From positions 104,274,796 through 104,338,795 of the forward strand of contig NC_081412.1 in the NCBI RefSeq assembly GCF_030272615.1: DNA of 64,000 bases. Direction: 5' to 3'. A program made the position numbers and the translations under genes. The notes under the pieces were generated by a model. The model had not been told where the DNA came from, did not search any database, and worked only from the letters and a program-made list of their open reading frames with translations. Origin of the DNA: Cryptomeria japonica (Eukaryota; Streptophyta; Pinopsida; Cupressales; Cupressaceae). This document shows, piece after piece, positions 12,990-25,524 of the stretch (the stretch's first letter is position 1; the number at the start of each line of letters is the position of its first letter).

Positions 12990-13287
12990 AAAATCTTGGT
13001 TGGCACATATATCAGCTTCTTGGTTTCTAGTTCTCAATTTATGTGAAATCTTAAAACCTTGGAATTTGCTGAGGATATTCCTAATCCACTTCACCTCCCT
13101 ATCAATCTTCTAGTTTGGGGTTTCTCCACAGCTTAGAGCCTTTGTTATGACTTGTGAGTCACCTTCCAAATGTTATTTTGTCAAAGATTTTTACCAAGAT
13201 GGACTGCCAACGAGGCAACCTTAATCTTTTCTTTGTTATCAGTACCTTGAGGCAATCATAGTGCACCTCTAGATAGAGTCACCCCAT
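12990..13287 (-). pseudogene. RNase H-like domain, C-terminal part
   Basis: Read on the minus strand from 13287: GVTLSRGAL, a stop, LPQGTDNKEKIKVA, then SLAVHLGKNL. After a frame change come LEGDSQVITKALSCGETPN, IDREVKWIRNILSKFQGFKI and RTRNQEADICAN. Plant LINE-type (RVT_3) RNase H has E.DS..... and a terminal RE.N..AD.LAN signature, both visible here. One frameshift and several stops make it non-functional. It continues the N-terminal part at 20351-20480 across element B. Confidence 0.72.
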
Positions 13288-14521
13288 TGTTAGAATAACT
13301 GCTGGACAACTAAGAGGGGGGGTGAATCAGTTGTCAACAGATTATATTTATCAAACCACTTTATAACCTTTAATCAAAGCACATAAACCTTGAATACCAG
13401 AACAGAAAAAATAGATATCGGTAAGCAATAAAACTTAAGAATGAAACAGAGAATTAACACAATGCAACCATACCACATAACACCATGATTTGTACGTGGA
13501 AAACCTGGTAAAGGAAAAAACCATGGTGGGAAGCCTACCCATAGTCAGATAATACTTCTGCAAAAAGTATGTGATACAATAAAGGGCCTGCACATGCAGG
13601 AAGGCACACTGCCTAGAGTGTATTGCTCATTACAAAGGAGTCTCATTGCCTACAAAGAGGTTATAACCACCTCAATATAATTGGACAATAATCTAGAAGA
13701 ATGAACTGCCAATGATAACATCTACCATGCTTGATTACAGTCCTGGTTAAGCTCAATACCAGAGGCCTTTGACCTCTTACATAAACCCAATTCGATCACC
13801 TATGATCAACCAAATCTCCTTCGCATATGATATCATTCCATGACCATGACCATCATTTCCACCATGACCATGATCTATAATGAGTTCTTACATGAATTTA
13901 TACAAACCCTAAGGTCTAAACCAATTAGGTTGGCCACCTAAAAGATATTATAGTAAGATCATTACTTACATCCAAATTACAATCATATACCATATCAGCT
14001 TTAGACCAAGACAATATTAACCAATCCATAAATCATCTCGGTAATGTGTAGAGAACATGTTACATGATACCGATCCATAACTTGGACCCAAATAGATTCC
14101 CCATGCCAAAGCGATGTCTCCAGTCAGTTGAGGCATGAACAAAGATCACCTTCTACATCTTGAATTCCATCTGGAAGTAGCACCAACACCACTTATGCAT
14201 CTCGTCAAAGATTCTCAATAAAAGCTCTGTCGGTAAAACCTTAAACCCTTACCGATATAGGCTTACTATAGTTTATGATAGCATCCGATCATCAAGTCAA
14301 AACCAAATGACCAAAACATGCTCTAGAAACATCAAACCAAACATATTTCATTGATCCAAACATGTCGGTAGTATCCAACTGATAGTCCCTTCTGCCCGTA
14401 ACACTAGTTCTTCTACCGATAACTAAAATTCGTCTGTCAGTAACCAACCATAACAACTAGTGTTGACATCAATGACAAAACATCAATGCAACACATAATC
14501 AATTCCTTCATATTGCCAACA
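13288..14521 (-). repeat. 3' LTR of element B
   Basis: 1,234 bp and closely similar along its length to 19137-20350. It carries the block of seven G followed by TGAATCA near 13316-13330, the shared TGGAAAACC...GGGAAGCC block near 13497-13540, and a possible TATA box (GTATAAAT on the minus strand, 13896-13903). Confidence 0.93.
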
Positions 14522-14522
14522 A

Positions 14523-14533
14523 TCTCCCCCTTT
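14523..14533 (-). other. Polypurine tract of element B
   Basis: AAAGGGGGAGA on the minus strand, directly before the 3' LTR start TGTTGGCAATATG. Confidence 0.8.
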
Positions 14534-14888
14534 GACATTGATGACAACACTAGATGTGGAAAAGAAAACATCTAAGTGCCAAGAAATGCCAAAAATTTCT
14601 CATAGAAGATATAACAATGAAAAAATGAAAAATCCCAGCAACTCCCCCTAAGGAGTGTAGTCCAATTTGAAATTGATCTGAATCTCTCTCCCATATGACA
14701 TATTATGACATTATTTTTCACATATAACTCTCCCCCTTTGACATCAATGCCAAAGATATGACATAGATATCAAAATCCTGTGAATTTGAAAGCTGACTAC
14801 TCCCCCTAAGTAGTACCACCAACTCATCAATCCGAAACGAATGATAGTTCTGATAAATGCATACTAGACTGATGCCAACCAGCATCAC

Positions 14889-17863
14889 TTAAGTCTCTGT
14901 CGGAGGGGTAGATAACCCTAACTTGTCTCTCAAATATTCAAATGATTCCTTAGATAGCGGTTTAGTGAATATATCTACAATCTACTCTTTAGTGTTAACA
15001 TAAACCAATTTGACTTCCTTTTCTTCCACCTTTTCCTTCAGAAAGTTATATTTTATTGAATTTTGCTTAGTCTTAGAGTGAAATACCGAATTCTTAGATA
15101 TGTCAATAGCTGCAGAGTTATCACAATAGATAACTACTAGTTCACTACAATTTACCTTGATATCCTTCAACATTTTCTTCATACACAAGACTTGAGTGCA
15201 ATTAGTTGTCGCTGCAACATATTTAGCTTTTGTAGTAGATAAATAAATGCATGACTGTTTTTTGCTGATCCATGAAACCAATTTCTTTCCAAGAAAGAAA
15301 TCTCCACCAGAAGTGCTCTTCCGGTCATCAGTATCTCCTGCCCAATCTACATTTGTATATGCACATAAAGTGAAGTTATCATCTCTAGAGTACCATAAGC
15401 CATATGTTGTTGTTCCTTGCAAATACCGAAATATCCTCTTTATTGCACATTCATGATTTTCTTTAGGATTACTCTAATATCTTGAAACAATACTTATTGC
15501 ATTCATAATATCCGATCTAGTCAGAGTTATATATAACAAGCCACCAACCATAGACTTATACCTTGTTGAATTTACCGGTGTAGATGTGTCTTTGATAGAT
15601 AATTTCTCACTTGTCACCATAGGAGTACTTACCGATTTGGAATTATCCATACCAAACTTCTTCAACAATTCCCTTAGATACTTAGCTTGACAGATAAAAA
15701 TGCCTTTGTCAATTTGAGTAATCTGCAAACCTAAGAAAAATCTCATCTCACCAATCATAGACATTTCAAATTCATTCTTCATATTATTAGAGAATTCCAT
15801 GCACAATTTATCTTCACCTCCAATAATGATATCATCAACAAATACTTCAATAATCATAATATCATCATCAGTGATCTTGTAATATAAATCATTGCTAGCA
15901 CTACCTTTGGTAAAACCAAGCTTCAAAAGATATTCATCCAACCTTCCATACCAAGCTCAAGGAGCTTGTTTCAATCCATATGCTTTCCTTAACCTACAAA
16001 CCATATCTTTGTCATCTGTCAGTGAAAATCCATCAGGTTGCTCAATGTATACTTCTTCCTCAAGTTCACCATTCAAAAATGCACATTTAACATCCATTTG
16101 ATACCTTATAGTTCTTGTATGCTGCATAGGCAAGAAATAGTCTAATAGCTTCAATTCTAGCTACTAGTGCAAATGTATCACCATAATCAATTCCTTCCAT
16201 TTGAGAATATTCTTTACAAACTAGTCTAGCCTTGTTTCTTACAACTTGACCATCCTCATTTAGTTTATTTCTAAAAACCCATTTAGTTCCAATAACATTC
16301 TTATTTTTAGGCTGGGGAACTAAAGTCCAAGTCTTATTCTTCTCTATCTGATCTAATTAATCTTCCATAGCCTTTAACCAATATTTATCTTTACAAGCTT
16401 CAATAATAGATGTCAGTTCAATTTGAGAAATAAGACATACCTCTTCATTTGCCAGTCTTCTTGTCATAAGTCCCTTGTTCATGTCTCCAATGATTTGATC
16501 TTCAGAATGATTTAATCTTACATACCTTGGTGTCTTATGGACTTTAGGTTCACTGTTATGATCATTAGTCATAGTTGAATTTTCTAATTGTATCAGTGTA
16601 ACTATCTCAGTGTCTTGTACCCATTGAGGCCTTGTCGGATCAGTTATGATCACTTCCACTATCGGTTCCCTATCATATGATATAGATTGATCTCTGTATT
16701 TCTCATCCACTTTCACATTTGTGCTCTCCATAATTTTCTGCAATATTTTGTTATAAGATCTATATGCTTTGCTCTGAATTAAATATCCAAGAAATGTCCC
16801 TTCATCACATCTAGGATCAAACTTCCCAATTGAATCATTCCTTTTGATATAACATTTACCTCCAAAAATTTTGAAATATTTAAGAGTAGGTGTATGTCCA
16901 AACCATAATTCATAAGGAGTCTTACCAGTTTCACCTTTGATATGAACTCTGTTGAATGTGTAGACTGCTATACTCACTACTTCTCTCCAGTAGATGTGAG
17001 GGAATTTGGCTCGCATCATCATGGTTCTTGCTGCATCCAAAATGGTTCTATTCTTCCTTTCCACTACTCCATTCTACTAAGGAGTCCAGGGTGCAGATAA
17101 TTGTCTCCTAATTCCATTTATCTAACAAAAACTGTTAAATTCATGAGATTTGAACTCAACACCTTGATCTGATCTCAGACATTTGATTTTCAATCCATTT
17201 TGTGTTTCCACCTTTTCTTTAAAGATCTTGAATTTCTCAAAATCTTCAGACTTTTCCCTTAGAAAAGTCACCCACATCATTCTAGAATAATCATCAATTA
17301 TTAGCATGAAGTACCTATCACCTTGAAAGCTTCTGATCCTTGTTGGACCACATAAGTCAGTATGAATCAAATCAAGCACATCATTAGATTTATCATGTAT
17401 GCTCTTAAAAGAAGTTCTAACTTGCTTTCCCAATTGACATTCCTTACATACTAGATTATGAGGCTTTATAATCAAGTATATCTCTAACTGTCTCTATTGA
17501 ATTGATCTTAACAATATAATTAAAATTAACATGACACAACCTCTTATGCCATAACCAACTCTCATCAATATGAGAAATCAAACATATCTTATCACCGATG
17601 TTCAAGTGAAAGATAGTACCTCTAGTCTGAGTACTGTTTGCAATCTCCAAGCCAATTCTGTTAATGATTTTGCATTTTCTATCTTTGAATTGAAGTTGGA
17701 ATCCCTTATCCACCAATTGACGAACACTTAAAAGATTATGATTTAAGCCTTCTAGATAGTAGATATTATCAGTATTATGCTTGCCATCTAGTGAAATAAT
17801 ACCTCTACCTTTGATCATACATTCTTTGTCATCCCCAAATCTGACTTGACCACCATTGTATTC
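14889..17863 (-). pseudogene. Element B pol
   Basis: Minus-strand pol: GAG-pre-integrase with WLWHKRLCHVN (17456-17818), integrase with HTDLCGP and RSDQGVEF (17122-17475), then NGVVERKNR (below 17064), reverse transcriptase ([11 protein letters not shown] near 16100; FVDDIIIGGED near 15830) and RNase H (VDWAGDTDDRKSTS; CDNSAAIDI). It ends at a TAA at 14889-14891 after IFTKPLS. Two frame changes lie near 17460 and 16110. Two adjacent TAG codons replace the usual QQ of TPQQNG just above 17064. Further stops lie in KQAP(R)AWYG near 15950 and KE(Q)IVD near 14980. Not translatable as one protein. Confidence 0.92.
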
Positions 17864-19078
17864 TTACAGGGACAAATATTTTCTTTTATCTCTAGTCATA
17901 TGATGTGAGCATCCACTATCAATTACCCATTCATCCTTGTCTTCAACTTTGGCTGCCAGGACCTTTTCTTCATTCTTGATAATCGATCTAGGTTCATCTT
18001 CCTTTATAGCATAGAACACCCATTCCTTTCCATTGTCGGATACACTAGCAGAGTCTCTTGTCGGTTCATCCTCTGAGTCATCACTTACTCCTTCATCATC
18101 CGCTATGTAGCATAGTTTGTTTTTCTTGAATCTATATTTGTTCTTATTAGGCTTAAATGATTTCTTAACTCTTTCTTCAAATCTTGCATTCCTTTCAGGA
18201 CATCTAGATGCAAAATGACCAATCTTATTACATGCAAAACATTTAAAAGGTACTTTTCCTTCATACTTACTTCCTGTCGGTCCTTTAGGTACTCTTCTAG
18301 AAAATAAGGATTCAAATTGATCAAATTCTTCATCCTCTTTCCTCATATCTTCCAATTCTTTTTCATATAGGGCTTTCCAATCACTTTTGTCGGTAGATGA
18401 TGATGCATGAAAAGAAGGTTCAGACTTTGCAGCTCTAGAGGGTCCAAATTCTTCAAGCTCAAAAGCAGATAATTTGCCAATCCATAATGTCTCTGTTAAC
18501 TGAAGTGTTTGCCATTGTTCTCAATTCATTAATTGTAATAGCCTTCATCTTGTAAGCTGGTGTTAGGGCTCTCAAAACTTTAGAAACTATTTCATCTTCA
18601 CTTAGAGATCCTCTACAACATTGATTTCCCATGACAATCTCATTTACTCTTTCATAAATGTAGCAATTCGCTCATTATCTTCCATCTTCAAGTTCTCATA
18701 TCTTACCCAATAACCATCAAGTTTAACAATTTTGACAGCAAGGTCACCTTCATTCAGAGTTTGTAATTTATCCCACATAACCTTTGCAGATGATTTATCA
18801 GTCAGTCCCATGATTTGTTGATCAATGAGTGCACACAAGAGGGCTTCTCTAGCTCTGCAATCATTTTCAATATTTTTGTCCAGGTCTGCAGGAGTGGGAT
18901 TGCTAGATGCTAGATCATAAGGTGTATATCGTTTCTCAATGATCTCCCATATATCCTTGCTAAGACATCTAAGTTTAGTCTCCATTTGGATTTTCCATAT
19001 CCCATAGTTTGTTTCATCAAGCTTAGGGATTTCTCTTCTGAAAATAGTTGTTGGTGGATTTGAAGTATTAGTTGCCAT
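17864..19078 (-). pseudogene. Element B gag and protease start
   Basis: Begins at the ATG at 19078, a good gag start (MATNTSNPPTTIFRREIPKL). The frame shifts near 18645, continues as FIERVNEIVMGNQCC and SEDEIVSKVLRALTPAYKMK, then returns to the first frame near 18495, so two indels compensate. The zinc knuckle CFACNKIGHFASRC lies near 18190-18240, and the aspartic protease motif EWVIDSGCSHHMT is close to the end (17880-17930). Function in the family: capsid and RNA packaging. Confidence 0.9.
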
Positions 19079-19122
19079 AGGATCTACCTCATGCGATTAA
19101 GCTTCTACAAAAGAGGACCAAA

Positions 19123-19134
19123 GCTCTGATACCA
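19123..19134 (-). other. Primer binding site of element B (tRNA-Met type)
   Basis: The minus strand reads TGGTATCAGAGC two bases from the 5' LTR inner end at 19137. Confidence 0.9.
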
Positions 19135-19136
19135 AT

Positions 19137-20350
19137 TGTTAGAATAACCGGTGGACAACAAAGAGGGGGGGTGAATCAGTTGTCAACATATTATATTTAT
19201 CAAACCACTTTATAACCTTTAAACAGAGCACATAAACATTGAATACCAGAATAGCAGAAATAGATACCAGTAAGCAATAAAACTTAAGAATGAAACAAAG
19301 AATTAACACAATGCAACCATACCACATAACACCATGATTTGTACATGGAAAACCTGGTAAAGGGAAAAACCACGGTGGGAAGCCTGCCCACAGTTAGATA
19401 ATACTTATGCAGAAAGTATGTGATACAATAAGGGGCCTGCACGTGTAGGAAGGCACACTTCCTAGAGCGTACTACTCATTACAAAGGAGTCTCACTAACT
19501 ACAAAGAGGTTATAACCACCTCAATATAATTGCACAACACTCCAGCAGAATGAACTGCCAATGATAGCATCTACCATGCCTGATTACAATCTCGGTTAAG
19601 CTCAATACCAGAGGCCTTTAACCTCTTACATAAACCCAATTCGATCACCTATGATCAAACAAATCTCCTTTGCATATTATATTTCATTCCATGACCATGA
19701 CCACCATTTCCACCATGACCAAGATTTACAATGAGATCTTACATCAATTTATACAAACCCTAAGGCCTAAACCAATTAGGTCAGCCACCTAAAAAATATT
19801 ATAATAAGATCATTACATACATCCACATTACAATGATATGCCATGTCGGCTTTAGACGAAAACAACATTAACCAATCCATTAATCATCCCGATAACATGT
19901 AAGAACACGTTACATGATACCAGTCTATAACCTGGACCCAAATAGATTCACCATGCCAAAGCGATGTCTCCAATCAGTCGAGGCACGAACAAAGATCACC
20001 TTCCGCATCCTGAATTCCATCTAGAAGCCACACCAACACCACTTATGCCTCCTGTCAAAGATTCTTAGTAAAAGCTCTACCAGTAAAACCTTAAACCCTT
20101 ACCGGTATAGGCTTACTAGAGTGTATGATAGCATTTGATCATCAAGTCAATACCAAATGACCAAAAAATACGCTAGAAACATCAAACCAAATATATTCCA
20201 TTGATCCAAACATGTCGTTAGTATCCAACTAATAGTCCCTTCTGTCGGTAACACTAGTTCTTCTACCGGTAACCAACCATAACAGCTAGTGTTGACATCA
20301 ATGACAAAACATCAATGCAACACATAATCAATTCCTTCATATTGCCAACA
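19137..20350 (-). repeat. 5' LTR of element B
   Basis: 1,214 bp partner of 13288-14521. A possible TATA box (GTATAAAT on the minus strand) lies at 19747-19754. Confidence 0.93.
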
Positions 20351-20480
20351 ATCTCTAGCAATACAACCTGCACTTGAGGGGCTCGTGTTTCCTCGAGATG
20401 CTCTATCGAGGTTTATCTTGATCCATCCCTACTTTGGTGGAAGCCAAGTAATAGGCAACATTGCAGAAAGAGGAGAATTA
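20351..20480 (-). pseudogene. RNase H-like domain, N-terminal part
   Basis: The minus strand reads NSPLSAMLPITWLPPK, a stop, GWIKINLDRASRGNTSPSSA, then GCIARD, ending exactly at element B. Plant RVT_3 RNase H starts W.PP..GW.K.N.DGA..GNPG.SG.G...RD, so the first catalytic Asp region is recognisable (NLDRA). The rest of the domain is at 12990-13287. Confidence 0.7.
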
Positions 20481-21790
20481 TCCGGGTAGTTCTTTCTTAC
20501 ATTTTCTCTCTCCTAGTTTGTTATTTTATTTTTATTTACTTCAACAATTCCTCTTATTTTTCATTTATCCTATGTCATATGTGAACATAATCTAGATATG
20601 GAATCTTTATTCTCTTTTGCAAAAATATTATTTTATCTAAGTTAATACACTCTTAAAGGAAATTATAAATTTCTTTCATTTCATTTGGTTAATATGATTC
20701 TTTCTCATGCATAAAATAGTTTAAGAATGTGTCTTAGGAGAGTAAAATGGGCTCTTTTAGAGGTGTTAATATATGTCAAAATTAAGTACAAATTAGCATT
20801 AGGCTATCTTTAATTATCTTAAAATGACAAATAATTACTAAAGATGGAGATAATAAATGACAATAAATACATTAAAAACTAGCAACTAAGTAGAAGAATG
20901 TAGATGAATAATCTAATAAATAGAAAGAAATGCTTGTTAAGAGCCTCAACCACTAGATCTTGAATTATGACCCCTTAATGAGCTACCAGACCAAATTTCA
21001 TTAATTTGTACCATTTGGATAAATGTGCCACTAGGGAAATCAAACAATTAGGTGGCTTGGTCCCTAGTTGTTTTTTACCCTATGTGTTACACATCTCTAG
21101 AAAAATCAAGGATGATGGAAAAAATTATGATCAATTATCTACAGGTGAAATGGTGCAAAATAGAGTCCTAGTCTGGAGACGTAAACTAGAATTCAAATAG
21201 ATATCATTTATTTGAGGAAATAGCCAATAATATCCAACTTCAATCCTAAAAGAGAGTTGGATGCTATTTATGATTATTTCCTCCTTTTGTTGTTGTGTTG
21301 ATTATTGGATATGATTATAATGTAATAATTTAAGATCCATGTAAAGTGATATAAAATTAAGAAGATTCGACAAAAATAGATAAAAGAAAAATTGAAGACA
21401 AACAAAAAAATTATATGAATCAATAGATAGAGAAGAACCTATGACAAAAATCCATAGTAAAAAATATAGATATGAACTACCCACTATCTGCCATGATTAT
21501 GTCCAAGTATGCAAATAAACAAGCACAACATGGGTGAACTATTATCGTTGAGAAAAAAGGTGAATTATTTGAACTCTGATTTCATGCATTGACAAATCGA
21601 CAAATTGATTTTTCTTGTTAACCATGACTTATCCCAAAATATTTAAAATTATATTTAATTGATGATCAAAGTTATTAATGGTTCTCTTCATGTCATGTCT
21701 TCAATACACATTTTATAACTGCTAATAAGTTTAGACAAGTATTTTATAAGGTTGCCTTGTAGTGTATTTTGTCTCTAGAATAAGTATTGT
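20481..21790. other. Intergenic, no gene seen
   Basis: AT-rich; only short open frames without family motifs on either strand. Confidence 0.6.
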
Positions 21791-21794
21791 TTGT

Positions 21795-22610
21795 CATGTC
21801 CCCTTTCTGGCATTCATAGCATGATATTGTCATTAGCCTATTTCCCCATGGTCTTGTAGGCTAACCAGGATATTAAATAGACTTAGAGGCCATTTGGCCT
21901 AGACAGTTTCAGTTGCAGGCCATTTTGGGGGGTTTTGAGGTAGTTTGGGCACACTTACTATTTATATTATGTCTTTCTGGTCATGGTTGGACATCCAGTG
22001 GTGATGTGTCGATAGTAACTATTTAAAACTGACAAGAAGATTTATTTATCATTGATATGATTTATTGTGCATTAATAAAGTTATTTTATAAAGTTGAATT
22101 TTATTATTTAACTTTATTAATGCATAGACTATAGTTGTGGGAAATATTTAAATAAAAGAGTTCCCCTTTATTCTATAATATATTGGAGACAATAAAAAAA
22201 GTGTTTGGGGACTTTTGTTGAAGGAAAACCATGTTACATGGCATGGGAAAAATTAAAGAAAAAGCAATCGCGATAAAGTAAAGGCCAAAAATGCAATCGC
22301 GATAAAATAGGGGCGAAAAAACAAAATCTCAAAATTCTAGGAAAGGACAAAAGGGGTGATTTTGTTTATCCCACATTGACAAGAGAAGTGAATGAGCTCT
22401 TAGAAAGGGTTATAAAAGAGATTGAAGAGTCCTCTTTCAACATCCTTAGAAATATATATGAAATTGATGAAATATTGGAGAAGTTTCCCTCATGAATGGC
22501 ATTCTCCCACTTGTTGTATTGTTGTGATAAGTGTTGGAGCACTAGCTAAGCAGCATGAAGGATGCCCAGATGCCTTGTAGCCTCCACTTGCAATTTATTT
22601 TAACATCTTT
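21795..22610 (+). repeat. Possible LTR-like or promoter-bearing repeat
   Basis: Opens with TGTCATGTCCCCTTTCTGG and contains a TATA-like TTATAAAAGAG near 22410, preceded by CCCACATTGACAAGAG. There is also a short tandem pair, GCAATCGCGATAAA, at about 22265 and 22292. No partner LTR or coding region is visible; the call is tentative. Confidence 0.3.
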
Positions 22611-22742
22611 CTTTTTATAATTTTTTATTTATTATGTTTTGATCTCTTTAAGTTACAATTAGAAAATAATAAATATATTAAATTAATGGTTAATTATATA
22701 TTTAAATTTTTTTAAGTAATAAATTATATGTTTAATTTTTAA

Positions 22743-22749
<7 letters not shown>

Positions 22750-22777
<28 letters not shown>
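22750..22777. repeat. (TA)n microsatellite
   Basis: About 14 uninterrupted TA units in AT-rich sequence. Confidence 0.97.
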
Positions 22778-22781
<4 letters not shown>

Positions 22782-23008
22782 TTTCTCACATTCACATGCA
22801 TAATTTTCTTTTTTTACTACATATATATAGTAAAAATATATATTATTGATGTAAAAAATTTAACTTTTAACATACCTAATATATAACTTAAGATGTCTTT
22901 ATTTATATATATAACTAATTAAATAACTTTAACATAAATAATTTTTTTACTAATGTAATTTGAAAATATATATATATAATTAATATAAAAAAATTACTTT
23001 TAACATAC

Positions 23009-23009
<1 letters not shown>

Positions 23010-23076
<67 letters not shown>
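23010..23076. repeat. (TA)n microsatellite
   Basis: About 33 TA units with one interruption near 23051. It also generates a spurious Ile-Tyr open frame on the minus strand. Confidence 0.97.
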
Positions 23077-25524
23077 GGCGGGTGGAACCCCTTTCCCTCT
23101 TTCTTCATTCCCGTAACAGGGCAAGATATATAAAAATAATGACACAAAAATTTACATAATTATATATATACATATAAATATATAAAATGACAGACATTAT
23201 ATTTATATTTATATTTATGTTAAAAGTTAAATTTTTTACATTAATTATATATACTTTTATTTTTTAAAATTTAAAATTTTTATTAATTATATAAATTTAG
23301 TTAAATTTTATAAAAAAGAAAGATATTAAAAGAAATTGTTTAATATTGTGCTTGGGCTGGAAACCGGGGCCAGTGGAAGCTGCAGCAGAGTACGGGCAGG
23401 AGCTTCTGATGAGTTCTGCACGGTAAGATGACAAAGGACGGGGATGGGGTATAGGCTAAGCTAGGAGCATCCTTAATCGTGCTGCTTAGCCGGTGCCAAG
23501 TGTTGGAGGCTGCCATACCAGTTAATATTGGTGTTGTGACTGAAATCTGGGCATTACAGTGGCCTGCGATAGTGTCGTCTAACCAACAAATGTAAAGGGA
23601 AGGTGTCGTACAGGTCTAGCAATTCTAAGTGTGTCGTACATGTCATGAGGAGGCTGTATCGGGTTTGAAAAAAGAATTCTGGGCAGCGTTATTGGTAGGC
23701 CTTTCCATTGTTATCATTGTTTGGACAGAATTAGGCAATGAAAATGTAATGTTGATTGAGTATTCAAGAAACACAATGTAATGGTATTGTTATCAGCAAT
23801 AGAATATAATGTAAATCTAAACATTGTTCTTCTTAAATCTAATTGTTATTACTGACATAGACTTCGTGAATGCAATATAGTGTTGTTCTTCATTTTGGTT
23901 GATTTGGTATCAATTTGCAAACCTCCAACTTTCAAATAAAGGAAGAGTGAAACAATCATTCACATATGCAAACTAAGAATCTATCAGATATCTCAGTAAC
24001 CAGGTTGCAAGCAAACTGTTTGACAAAATTACAGTGAGTGGAAAGGAAAAAAAAATTGGTCTAGAATAGAAGGTGTTCTTATATTGACCATGAAAAAATA
24101 CATCTAATATTTCATTAGTATTTCATGCTAATGGGTGTGGCGAATGAGTGCGATTAATTACTTTTCCAAAGATGGCCTATACGGATACCGTATAGAACTA
24201 TGTGTTCTGTATTTTGGCAATAAATTGTTGTATCTTAACAAATTCTAGTTTAAGGAAAAAATTTGTTTGAAATTTCTAATCTACCCTGCCTGTGACCATT
24301 ATCTATTGCAATTTTTCGAAGACTAGTTTTTCCTTCGAAGGGAACACTATCTTTCCACTTAGGATTGACTAGATCTTGGCCACTCTGCTCCATTACATCT
24401 ATTGAAGTTATATCAGGTATTTTCCTCCCGAATTGACTAGATCTTGGCCACTTTGCTCCATTACATCCATTGAAGTTATATTAGGTATTTTCCTCCCATC
24501 AAGAACATTACATCTATTGAAGCTATATTGGGTATTTTCCTCCCATCAAGAATAGGTCACTTTAAATTGGAGGATTCCTTTTTGATGTTTAAATCACACT
24601 ACTTTGCTTTTCACGTCGTAAAAGAAATTGATTCTTCAAAAGATTCTTCACAGATTTTAGCTTTCTCTGCCTTGGAATTCAGTCATAGCATATTCAACTG
24701 AATCAAGTCAATGTTCTTACTAGAATCCATGGGAAACCCTGGAGAAATTATGAATCATAGCAGAAGCAGGACAAATTTGCATGGTAACTGCTATTTAATA
24801 AATAATCTATGCTTTTTGCATTTGGTTTCCAAAATTCATCACATTCTCAATTCAACATTCAAATTTGTTTAGCTAGCTGTGAAAACTATTCAACTTTTCA
24901 AGCTATGCGGGACATTAAAATATCAAGTTTTTCGAACTCAATTTCTCCCCAACTACCTGACAGAAAATAGATGTGATTTTCGCTCTATATCCTCCATCTT
25001 TGTGTCTCAACAGAAAGGCAATGTGAGCTTGCCCTGAACTGATATACAATAACTCTATTCTACAGAGAAATTGTCTTAAATGTATCAATGCTCATGATAG
25101 TTTAGTCTCATGCTTATAAATTTTCATTTTGTTGCTCAGATCCTACAAAAGCATCGACTATTTCATCTACACCAGATCCTGAATGGATGACAAATTTTCA
25201 CCCAAATCAGCCCTGACCCTCCCACCAAAACTTGCATCCAATGGGGAGATACAAACCCACAAGCTAAGCTTCTCTTTCAAAAACATTCCCTACAAGTCAG
25301 TAACTAAAACATAATTGGTCTGGTACAACTGAAGACACTCACCAAACCATGTCTTTTAGACCAATGTTCTCTGCTGTCACTATTGTTAAAAGAAATCACA
25401 AATTTTGAAATGTAAATGTCTCCATTACCCAGCCATGAGTAAATATTAAATAGCATTAGAAACCCTTTTTTTTTTCAATTTTTAAAAGTATCTCATCAAT
25501 TTTTTCATTATCATCTTGATTCCT
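23077..25524. other. Intergenic, no gene seen
   Basis: A locally GC-richer patch at 23340-23700 follows the TA repeats; the rest is AT-rich. Apart from the tandem duplication at 24367-24552 I see no structure and no conserved coding frame. Confidence 0.6.
24367..24552. repeat. Tandem duplication, about 65-bp unit
   Basis: ACTAGATCTTGGCCACT...TTTTCCTCCC occurs at about 24368-24429 and 24435-24499, and a third partial copy starting CATTACATCTATTGAAG runs to about 24552. Copies differ by only a few substitutions. Confidence 0.85.

Larger units (their letters stand above)
13288..20350 (-). mobile_element. Ty1/copia LTR retrotransposon B, complete
   Basis: Two LTRs, 13288-14521 and 19137-20350, both opening TGTTAGAATAAC on the plus strand and closing in CATATTGCCAACA. 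They flank a primer binding site, gag, pol and a polypurine tract on the minus strand. The element is 7.06 kb. No 5-bp target duplication is present: the outer flanks are ...CCCAT and ATCTC..., sharing only AT. It interrupts an RNase H-like coding sequence. Gag has two compensating frameshifts and pol two more, plus several stops. Confidence 0.95.
11624..20480 (-). mobile_element. LINE-like sequence split by element B
   Basis: A run of 12 T at 11624-11635, followed by ATCAGTAAATA, is a poly(A) tail (TACTGATAAAA... on the minus strand) of the kind that ends plant LINEs. Upstream on the same strand lies an RNase H-like domain in two halves, 20480-20351 and 13287-12990, with copia element B between them. 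No endonuclease or reverse transcriptase is visible above 20480, so the copy looks 5'-truncated. That the tail, the degraded frame at 11984-12877 and the RNase H belong to one element is inference. Confidence 0.5.

Noticed and set aside
22915-23145. Minus-strand Ile-Tyr repeat open frame
   Set aside because: Translation of the (TA)n microsatellite; no real gene.
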